From the NCBI RefSeq assembly GCF_001422405.1, contig NZ_LMMV01000024.1, positions 33,047 to 97,046 of the forward strand: 64,000 bases of DNA. The letters run 5' to 3'. The notes beneath the pieces were generated by a model, which had not been told where the DNA came from, searched no databases, and was given only the letters and a program-made list of their open reading frames with translations. Each line of letters starts with the position of its first letter. The first letter of the stretch is position 1. Below are positions 57,755 to 64,000 of this stretch, one piece after another. A program made the position numbers and the translations under genes. The DNA is from Pseudorhodoferax sp. Leaf267. GTDB lineage: Bacteria; Pseudomonadota; Gammaproteobacteria; Burkholderiales; Burkholderiaceae_C.

Positions 57755-59170
57755 ATGTCTTTCCGCTTGCTCACCGCCGCGGGTGCTGCCTTGGCACCGG
57801 CCGCGCCGGCCTGGTCCGCTGCCCCGGCGATCGTCGCGCTGCAGGTCAGCAGCCCGCTGGGGCCCGTCTGGGCGTGGACGCTGGGCATCCTGATGGGCCT
57901 GGTGATGGTGCTGCTCACGGTCTACACGGCGCGCCACTACGTCTTCTCGCTGAACCGGCTGTTCGGCCGCCAGCGCAACCCCTATGCCAGCCTGGTCACC
58001 GCCGACTGGCCGCGCGTGACGATCTTCGTGGCCGCGCACAACGAGGAAGACGTGATCCGGGACTGCCTCGAAAACCTGATGCTGGTCGACTACCCGGCCG
58101 ACCGCATGCAGGTGGTGCCGGTCAACGACCGCTCCACCGACCGCACGCGCGAGATCGTCGACGAGGTGGTCGCGCGCTACCCGGGCCGCATCACGCCGTT
58201 CCACCGCACCAGCGGCAAGCCGGGCAAGGCCGCGGCGCTGAAGGACGCCACCGAGACCATCGACACCGACTTCATCATCGTCTTCGATGCCGACTACATG
58301 CCCTCGCGCGGGCTGATCCGCCGGCTCATGGCGCCGTTCTTCGACCCCGAGGTCGGCGCCGTGATGGGCCGCGTCGTGCCGCACAACGTGGGCGCCAACC
58401 TGCTCACGCGGCTGCTGGACCTGGAGCGCGCCGGCGGCTACCAGGTCGACCAGCAGGCCCGCATGAACCTGGGCCTGGTGCCGCAGTACGGCGGCACGGT
58501 GGGCGGCATCCGCGTGAGCGCGCTGAAAGCCGTGGGCGGCTGGCATGACGACGTGCTGGCCGAGGACACGGACCTCACCTACCGCCTGCTGCTGGGCGGC
58601 TGGCGCACTGTCTACCACAACCGCGCCGAGTGCTACGAAGAGGTGCCGCAGAGCTGGGCCGTGCGCATGCGCCAGATCAAGCGCTGGTCCAAGGGCCACA
58701 ACCAGGCCATGGTGCGCCACTGTGGCGGCCTGCTGCGCAACCGCACGCTGCGCTGGACGGAGCGGCTGGACGGCTTCCTGCTGCTGGGCGTGTACATGAT
58801 GTCGCCCGTGCTGCTGCTGGGCTGGGTGCTCAGCGTGCTGATGTACTTCACGGTCAGCATGCAGTGGCTGGCGCCCGCGCTGCTGCTGATGGCCTTCATG
58901 GTGCACAGCGCGCTGGGCAACTTCGCGGCCTTCTTCGAGATCGCCACGGCCGTGCACCTGGACCGCTCCAACCGCCGCATCCGGCTGCTGGCGTTCTCGT
59001 TCCTGGGCTTCATCGTGAGCGCCGTGGCCATCGCGCGTTCGGTGATCGACCAGCTGCTGCTGGACCGCCTGGGCGGCGGCAAGTTCCACTGGGACAAGAC
59101 CGTGCGCTACCGCCGCGCCAGCCCTTCGCTGGGCCTGCCGGCCGCACCTTCGGCCAAGGTCGGCCCGTGA
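57755..59170 (+). CDS. Processive family 2 glycosyltransferase (BcsA/NfrB-like catalytic core)
   Basis: Inner-membrane glycosyltransferase (471 aa) likely to polymerise and extrude a polysaccharide. An N-terminal helix (WTLGILMGLVMVLLTVYTA) precedes the GT-A domain: RVTIFVAAHNEEDVI, VVPVNDRSTDRT, FDADYMPSR (DxD, about residue 178), LAEDTDLTYRLLLGG and QIKRWSKG, the Q-x-x-R-W motif of processive enzymes (about 307). Three or more C-terminal helices follow (FLLLGVYMMSPVLLLGWVLS onward). No PilZ domain is seen. Start at MSFRLL; the frame extends upstream without similarity. It heads a five-gene coupled operon. Confidence 0.9.
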   Translation: MSFRLLTAAGAALAPAAPAWSAAPAIVALQVSSPLGPVWAWTLGILMGLVMVLLTVYTARHYVFSLNRLFGRQRNPYASLVTADWPRVTIFVAAHNEEDVIRDCLENLMLVDYPADRMQVVPVNDRSTDRTREIVDEVVARYPGRITPFHRTSGKPGKAAALKDATETIDTDFIIVFDADYMPSRGLIRRLMAPFFDPEVGAVMGRVVPHNVGANLLTRLLDLERAGGYQVDQQARMNLGLVPQYGGTVGGIRVSALKAVGGWHDDVLAEDTDLTYRLLLGGWRTVYHNRAECYEEVPQSWAVRMRQIKRWSKGHNQAMVRHCGGLLRNRTLRWTERLDGFLLLGVYMMSPVLLLGWVLSVLMYFTVSMQWLAPALLLMAFMVHSALGNFAAFFEIATAVHLDRSNRRIRLLAFSFLGFIVSAVAIARSVIDQLLLDRLGGGKFHWDKTVRYRRASPSLGLPAAPSAKVGP

Positions 59171-60276
59171 CGCTGGCGCTGTTGGTGTTGCTCACGCTGT
59201 GCGCCATGGCGGTGCCCATGCTGCCGGCGTTCCTGGAATGGCGCCGGCCCAGCGACGTGCAGCCGTTGCCCATCGACGAGACCGATGCGCTGGACCCTCC
59301 GTTCCTGGCCCGCAGCTTCGCGGCGCGCCTGGCCGCCGCGGTGCAGGCCGGCCAGACGGAGCTGGGCCGCACCGAGATCGTGGCCGGCCCGCCCGCGGGC
59401 CAGCCCCTGGCGCTGACCGAGGCCGAGCGCACTGCCGGCGCCACCCACCGCCTGTGGCACGCCGCGGGCGACCTGCGGCTGCCCGACGGCATGGCCTTTT
59501 ATGCCGAGGTGGCGGCCAAGGGCGCGCTGCGCGCAGGCGAGCGCAGTGTGTGCAAGGCCTTGTGGGCCGGCGGCGCGCTGCGGCTGGGCCAGCAGTCGTC
59601 GGTGCTGCGCTGGGCGCATGGCGATGAGGTCTTCGTGGGCCAGGCCTGCGAGCTGGCCGGCCGCGTGACGGCCGAGCGGCTGCTGGTGCTGGCGCCGGGT
59701 GTGGGCTTCACGCTGCTGCATGCGCCGCGCCTGCAGTTTCTGCCGTATGTGGCGCCGGGAGCCGCCGTGCCGGCGACCACCGACGGCGCGGCGCTGACCG
59801 GCGTGCAGTGGGACGCCTCGGGCCGGCGTGCCATCGGCCAGGGCCCGCTCGCCGTGCCCGCGGGCACGGCCTGGCAGGGCGACCTGATCTGCCACGGCGA
59901 CCTGACGCTGGCGCCGCGCTGCGCCGTGCGCGGCAGCCTCAAGGTGCGCGGCCGGCTCACGGTCGGCGCGGGCTGCGTGATCCGCGGTGGCGTGTTCGCC
60001 GAAGACGCGATCGTGCTCGACGAAGCCTGCAGCGTGCAGGGCGTGCTGATGTCCGAGCGCAGCATCGCGCTGGGGGCGGGCTGCACGGTCGGCACGCTGG
60101 CCGTGCCGGCCAACGTGGCGGCGCCGCAGATCGACATCGGCGCCGGCGTGGTCGTGCACGGCACGGTCTGGGCCGGCGAGCAGGGCCGCTGCGTGGCGCC
60201 GCTGCCCGCGGCCGTGCCGGCCGGCGCCGGCGCCTGGCCATCGCAACCCGGTTCTCCACCGGCGGGCGCGCAGTGA
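59167..60276 (+). CDS. Membrane-anchored bactofilin-like beta-solenoid protein
   Basis: A 369-residue protein starting at GTG 59167, whose GTGA overlaps the glycosyltransferase stop. A hydrophobic anchor (LALLVLLTLCAMAVPMLPAFL) is followed by a poorly conserved middle region and, from about residue 225, by short repeats of the bactofilin/polymer-forming type (GDLICHGDLTLAPRCAVRGS, LKVRGRLTVGAGCVIRGGVF, SVQGVLMSERSIALGAGCTV). Such right-handed beta-helices polymerise or act as scaffolds. A scaffold organising the glycosyltransferase is my inference from position. Confidence 0.72.
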   Translation: MTLALLVLLTLCAMAVPMLPAFLEWRRPSDVQPLPIDETDALDPPFLARSFAARLAAAVQAGQTELGRTEIVAGPPAGQPLALTEAERTAGATHRLWHAAGDLRLPDGMAFYAEVAAKGALRAGERSVCKALWAGGALRLGQQSSVLRWAHGDEVFVGQACELAGRVTAERLLVLAPGVGFTLLHAPRLQFLPYVAPGAAVPATTDGAALTGVQWDASGRRAIGQGPLAVPAGTAWQGDLICHGDLTLAPRCAVRGSLKVRGRLTVGAGCVIRGGVFAEDAIVLDEACSVQGVLMSERSIALGAGCTVGTLAVPANVAAPQIDIGAGVVVHGTVWAGEQGRCVAPLPAAVPAGAGAWPSQPGSPPAGAQ

Positions 60277-62195
60277 GCGCCAAGCCCGTCACGACCCGGG
60301 TCTGGCTGATCCGGGGCGGCCTCCTGGTGCTGGCCGTCGTCGCGCTCGTCCTGCTGGGCGTCTTCGGCGGCGCGCGTGGTGGCGCCGCGGCGCCGACGCA
60401 CCTGGCGCTGTTGATCCCCGACGACCTGCCCGGCGACGACCTGCACGTGGTCGCTTGGCAGGACGCCGCGGCCGAGCTCGGCTTCAAGCTGACGGTGCTG
60501 CGCGCCTCCGAACTGCTGCGCGCCGGCACCCCGGCGCGCGATGCCGCGCTGATCCTGCCCGACCAGGTGCACCGCCGCATGAACGACGCGCTCATCGCCG
60601 TGCTGGAGCAGCGCGTGCGCGCCGGTGCCCGCCTGATGCTCGTGCACGACGCCGGCCTGGAGGCGCTGGACGGCGGCTACCACCCGGCGCAGTCGCGCCT
60701 GTCGGGCCTGGCCGGCGTGCGCTATGCGCTGTATGGCGAGCTGGGCGGGCGCATGTCGGGCGACCACGTGGCCTGGGTCGAGGGCGCGGCCGTGCCCATC
60801 CTGCGCCTGCCGCCCGGCAAGCTGATCCGCGATGGCGAGGACGAGCCCCTGTCGAGCAACCAGCCGCCGCCGCTGGACGAGGAGCCGCTGGCCGTCGTGG
60901 GCTACCACTACGGCCGGCTGCACTACCCCGTGTACAGCACGCGCGGCGTGTTTCCCGGCCGGCGCCTCATGCATGCCGAAGAGGGCAGCCTGCTCGCTGG
61001 CCTGCACAGCGTGGGCCTGGGGCAGGTGCTGTTCGTGAACCTGCCGCTGACCTACCTCAAGCTGCGCACCGATGGCCTGTTCCTGCACAGCTTCCTGCGC
61101 TATTTCGCGCAGGACGTGTCGGGGCTGCCGCAGCTCTCGCAGGTGCCCGATGCGCAGGGCGCGCTGATCATGAACTGGCATGTGGACGCGGCTGCCGCGG
61201 TGCCCGCCATCGAGACGCTGGACGCGCTGGGCGCGTTCGAGCAGGGGCCGTACTCCATCCACCTGACCGCCGGCCCGGATGTGGACAACCCCGGCGACGG
61301 CCAGGGCATGGACCTGGCGCGCAACGAACGCATGCAGCACTGGGTGCGCCGCTTCGTCGAGCGCGGTGACGAGGTCGGCAGCCACGGCGGATGGATCCAC
61401 AACGCCTTCGGCCGCGACGTCGACAAGCAGGCGCCGCAGCGCTCCATCGGGCTGATCGAGCGCAACTTCGCGGCCGTGCGCGCCGCCAGCGGCCAGCCGG
61501 TGCGCGAGTACTCGGCGCCCATGGGAAACCACCCGGCCTGGACCACGCCCTGGCTGCGCGCGCAGGGCATCCAGGCCTACTACTTCACCGGCGACATCGG
61601 CATGGCGCCCACGCGCAGCTACCAGGGCGGCAAGCGCGGCCCCTCGGGCATGTGGGCCTTCCCGGTGCTGAGCTACGGCGCACACGCCAGCTTCGAGGAA
61701 ACCTCGATGGCCGGCATCGCCGACCGCGACATCGGCGCCTGGCTCAAGGACGTGGCCGACTTCTGCGCCCAGTACCACACGGTGCGGCTGGTGTACTTCC
61801 ACCCGCCCGGCGTGGCGCTGTTTCCCGACGCGTTCCGCGACTGGATCCGCCACACCGCCAAGCTGGTCGAGGAGCGCTCGCTGCGCTGGATCACCATGGC
61901 CCAGTACGCGGCCTTCGCCAACGAGCGCCTGGCCGTCGAATGGGACACCCGCGTCGAAGACGCCGCGACCGAACTGCTGCAGGCCAGCCACCCGCGTTCG
62001 CTGGCGCACTTCGCCTGGCTGCTGCCGCTGGCGCGCTACGACATGCCGCGCGTGCTCGAGGGCCAGGCCCAGGTCGTGCGCGACGGCGATGCCTGGCGTG
62101 TCGTCGCCGGGGCCTCCACCCGGTTGCGCCTGCAACTGCCGCTGCGCGCCAATGTGCCGGCGCCCGAATCCTTCACTCCCACCGCCGCGCCATGA
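60273..62195 (+). CDS. Polysaccharide deacetylase-like membrane-anchored protein
   Basis: A 640-residue protein from GTG 60273, which overlaps the preceding stop (GTGA). One N-terminal anchor (LIRGGLLVLAVVALVLLGVFG), then a region with a glutamine-amidotransferase/ThuA-like look (LLIPDDLPGDDLHVVAWQDAA), then from about residue 305 a polysaccharide-deacetylase-like (NodB fold) domain: NWHVDAAAAV, DEVGSHGGWIHNAFG (His pair spaced by four rather than three), EYSAPMGNHPAWTTPWLRAQG and VYFHPPGV. The usual TFDDG is replaced by NWHVD, so activity is uncertain. Export and position beside WecB suggest N-deacetylation of an aminosugar polymer. Confidence 0.72.
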   Translation: MSAKPVTTRVWLIRGGLLVLAVVALVLLGVFGGARGGAAAPTHLALLIPDDLPGDDLHVVAWQDAAAELGFKLTVLRASELLRAGTPARDAALILPDQVHRRMNDALIAVLEQRVRAGARLMLVHDAGLEALDGGYHPAQSRLSGLAGVRYALYGELGGRMSGDHVAWVEGAAVPILRLPPGKLIRDGEDEPLSSNQPPPLDEEPLAVVGYHYGRLHYPVYSTRGVFPGRRLMHAEEGSLLAGLHSVGLGQVLFVNLPLTYLKLRTDGLFLHSFLRYFAQDVSGLPQLSQVPDAQGALIMNWHVDAAAAVPAIETLDALGAFEQGPYSIHLTAGPDVDNPGDGQGMDLARNERMQHWVRRFVERGDEVGSHGGWIHNAFGRDVDKQAPQRSIGLIERNFAAVRAASGQPVREYSAPMGNHPAWTTPWLRAQGIQAYYFTGDIGMAPTRSYQGGKRGPSGMWAFPVLSYGAHASFEETSMAGIADRDIGAWLKDVADFCAQYHTVRLVYFHPPGVALFPDAFRDWIRHTAKLVEERSLRWITMAQYAAFANERLAVEWDTRVEDAATELLQASHPRSLAHFAWLLPLARYDMPRVLEGQAQVVRDGDAWRVVAGASTRLRLQLPLRANVPAPESFTPTAAP

Positions 62196-63364
62196 CGCAA
62201 CCCAACTCTCCGTCGGCCAGGCCGATCCTGATCTCCGTCGGCACCCGCCCCGAAATCATCAAGATGGCGCCCGTCTACGCCGAGCTGCGCCGCCGCGGCA
62301 TGCCCGTGGCCTGGGTGCACAGCGGCCAGCACCGCGAGATGGCCGAGTCGCTGTACGACTTCTTCGACATCCGGCCGCAGTACGAGCTGCAGCTCGACCG
62401 CCGCAACGCCAGCCTGGCCCACCTGAACGCCTTGCTGCTCGAACGCCTGTCCGAGGTCTACGAACAGGCCCGGCCCGCGGCCGTGCTGGTGCACGGCGAC
62501 ACCACGAGCACGCTGGCCTCGGCGCAGGCCGCGTTCTACCTGGACTTGCCCGTCGGCCATGTCGAGGCCGGGCTGCGCACCTTCATCCCACGCGAGCCCT
62601 TCCCCGAGGAGAAGAACCGCGAGATCACGGCGCGGCTGGCGCGCTGGCATTTCGCGCCCACGCCCGGCGCCGCGGCCAACCTGGCGCGCGAAGGCATCGC
62701 GGCCAGCGGCGTGCACATGGTGGGCAACACCGCCGTCGACGCCGCGCTGGCCGGCGCCAGCCGGCTGGTGACCCTGCTGGCCAGCGGCGCGCTGCAGCTG
62801 CCCGAGCCGCTGCGGCGGCTGCAGCCCCACCTGGCGCAGGGCCGGCTGATCACCGTCACCGCGCACCGGCGCGAGAACTGGGGGCCGGGCATCCGCGACA
62901 TCGCGCGTGCCGTGGCGCGCCTGCTGCAGGCCGACCCGCGCCTGGCCGTGGCCTGGCCCGTGCATGGCAACCCGGCCGTGGCCGACATCGTGCACGCCGA
63001 GCTCGGCGAATTGGCCCAGCGGCTGGAAGGCCGGCTGTGCCTGTGCCCGCCGCTGGACTACCCGGCGCTGCTGTGGTGCCTGCAGCACAGCGCGCTGGCG
63101 CTGACCGACTCGGGCGGCATCCAGGAGGAGGGCGCCGCGCTGTCGCGCCCGGTCCTGGTGCTGCGCGACACCACCGAGCGGCCCGAACTCATCGAGGCCG
63201 GCGCCGGCCTGATCGTGGGCACCGACATGCAGCGCATCGTGGGCGTCGTCACGCGCCTGCTCAACGAAGGCGACGAGCTGGCGCGCATGCGCGCCGCCGT
63301 GAACCCGTTCGGCGATGGCAAGACCTCGCAGCGCATCGCCGACGTGCTGGGCAAGGCGCTGTGA
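62192..63364 (+). CDS. wecB: UDP-N-acetylglucosamine 2-epimerase (non-hydrolysing)
   Basis: Converts UDP-GlcNAc to UDP-ManNAc (390 aa, normal length). VGTRPEIIKMAPVYAEL is the N-terminal Rossmann motif; catalytic residues are D in HGDTTSTLASAQ, E in GHVEAGLRT, E in FPEEKNREI and H in TAHRREN. The C-terminal TDSGGIQEEGAAL binds UDP. The ATG overlaps the previous stop (ATGA). Supplying UDP-ManNAc is the clearest clue to the sugar made by this operon. Confidence 0.95.
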   Translation: MTQPNSPSARPILISVGTRPEIIKMAPVYAELRRRGMPVAWVHSGQHREMAESLYDFFDIRPQYELQLDRRNASLAHLNALLLERLSEVYEQARPAAVLVHGDTTSTLASAQAAFYLDLPVGHVEAGLRTFIPREPFPEEKNREITARLARWHFAPTPGAAANLAREGIAASGVHMVGNTAVDAALAGASRLVTLLASGALQLPEPLRRLQPHLAQGRLITVTAHRRENWGPGIRDIARAVARLLQADPRLAVAWPVHGNPAVADIVHAELGELAQRLEGRLCLCPPLDYPALLWCLQHSALALTDSGGIQEEGAALSRPVLVLRDTTERPELIEAGAGLIVGTDMQRIVGVVTRLLNEGDELARMRAAVNPFGDGKTSQRIADVLGKAL

Positions 63365-64000
63365 ACCAGCGCACCCTGGCCCTGCTGCTGGCCTGCGCGC
63401 TGCCGGCCGCGGGCGCACTGGCGCAAGCCGTCGATGCGTTGCCGCAGGCGGTCGAGGCCCTGCCGCTGCCGGCCGCGCCGCCACCGGCGGCCGCCGAGGC
63501 GCCGCCGCGCACCACCTGGGATCTGCAGACCTCGCGCAGCGCACTGACGGCCGGCCTGCCCGATGGCGAGGCGCAGAACCTGCGCGGCGCCATCACCATG
63601 GCGCCAGGCCATGTGCTGCAGATCGACGCGCTGAACGAGCGCAAGTTCGGCGCGCGCGGCGGCGTGCTGGCCGTGGCCTACACGGGCACGCTGTCGGAGC
63701 GGTGGTACCTGACCCACACGCTGGCGGCCGGCACCGGCGGGCCGAACTGGGCCAACGCGCGCACCGACCTGCAGGTCTCGCGCAAGTGGCTGTCGCAGGG
63801 CCAGCTGGTGACCTCGCTGGCGGTCTACAAGGCCTGGTTCGACAACGACCGCAGCGACCTCGGCTCGCGCCTGTCGCTGGCCTGGTACCTGCCCGGCAAT
63901 GTGGTGCTGGAGCACGGCATGGTGTTCAACGTCAGCCAGCCCGGCGACGTGGCCTCGCACATGCCGTATGCCGCCATCACGGTGGGCCGCGAGGGCTGGC
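63361..64000 (+). CDS. YaiO-like outer-membrane beta-barrel protein, 5' part (runs off the window)
   Basis: The frame opens at GTG 63361, overlapping the wecB stop (GTGA), and is still open at the window end (213 codons). A signal peptide (RTLALLLACALPAAGALAQA) is followed by a Pro/Ala-rich segment and alternating beta-strand-like sequence (WDLQTSRSALTAGLPDGEAQ, VLAVAYTGTLSERWYLTHTL, NARTDLQVSRKWLSQGQLVT, SRLSLAWYLPGNVVLEHGMV). This matches the YaiO-type outer-membrane barrel pattern, fit to be the secretion pore of the polysaccharide. Because it is truncated here, the family call is moderate. Confidence 0.65.
   Translation, partial: MNQRTLALLLACALPAAGALAQAVDALPQAVEALPLPAAPPPAAAEAPPRTTWDLQTSRSALTAGLPDGEAQNLRGAITMAPGHVLQIDALNERKFGARGGVLAVAYTGTLSERWYLTHTLAAGTGGPNWANARTDLQVSRKWLSQGQLVTSLAVYKAWFDNDRSDLGSRLSLAWYLPGNVVLEHGMVFNVSQPGDVASHMPYAAITVGREGW

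Overview
The window is high-GC, tightly packed bacterial DNA. Its gene content suggests a member of the Comamonadaceae (Burkholderiales), something close to Acidovorax or Variovorax. This rests on a beta-proteobacterial 5S rRNA 3' end, the aerobic benzoyl-CoA (box) pathway with its BoxR regulator, a PhaB-type acetoacetyl-CoA reductase, several Bug/Tct-type solute-binding proteins, many CoA-ester catabolic operons and Comamonadaceae-style intergenic palindromic repeats. The species assignment is inference.

Left end (1-2.7 kb): the tail of an rRNA operon (5S 3' end and its terminator) is followed by a scarred mobile region. An IS3-family element with a clear A7G frameshift site sits inside the remains of an IS5-family element. 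Next comes a NikR-type nickel regulator whose C-terminus departs from the family.

Region 2.7-14.8 kb: a ugp-type sugar-phosphate ABC importer (order C-B-A-E, minus strand), a lone phaB, a CPA2 antiporter with an RCK domain, two coupled secreted c-type cytochromes, a SAM methyltransferase, an alpha/beta hydrolase and benzoate-CoA ligase.

Region 14.9-20.5 kb: divergent boxR and boxC-boxB-boxA. Both promoters have recognisable -35/-10 elements with TGCA repeats of the kind bound by BzdR/BoxR. Together bclA and boxCBA take benzoate through benzoyl-CoA and its 2,3-epoxide to the ring-cleaved semialdehyde. The semialdehyde dehydrogenase (boxD) is not in this window.

Region 20.5-29.6 kb: a DUF6883/DUF4926 gene pair, a PQQ-type sugar dehydrogenase lipoprotein, an MFS transporter, and a five-gene minus-strand CoA-ester operon facing an IclR regulator. 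One enoyl-CoA hydratase in that operon is broken by a single in-frame TAG.

Region 29.7-40 kb: recC-recB-recD. A 436-bp palindrome-rich spacer separates recC and recB. Next is a CcdB toxin paired with an antitoxin that looks like a Phd/YefM DNA-binding domain joined to a CcdA-like tail.

Region 40-57.3 kb: CoA-ester catabolism (acyl-CoA dehydrogenases, thiolase-like protein, CoA-transferase, hydratases, dienoyl-CoA-reductase-like SDR), a PPOX-fold protein, a phosphodiesterase/phosphatase lipoprotein, hipBA with a repeat-rich operator, and a tripartite tricarboxylate transporter coupled to an Ldh-type dehydrogenase. Two of the catabolic operons share a nearly identical 20-bp dyad upstream.

Right end (57.3-64 kb): an AT-rich leader followed by five translationally coupled genes: processive GT2 glycosyltransferase, membrane-anchored bactofilin-like beta-solenoid protein, deacetylase-like protein, UDP-GlcNAc 2-epimerase (WecB) and a YaiO-like outer-membrane barrel cut by the window end. 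This looks like a compact, possibly undescribed exopolysaccharide synthesis and export system using UDP-ManNAc, and it is the strongest candidate for a new system here.
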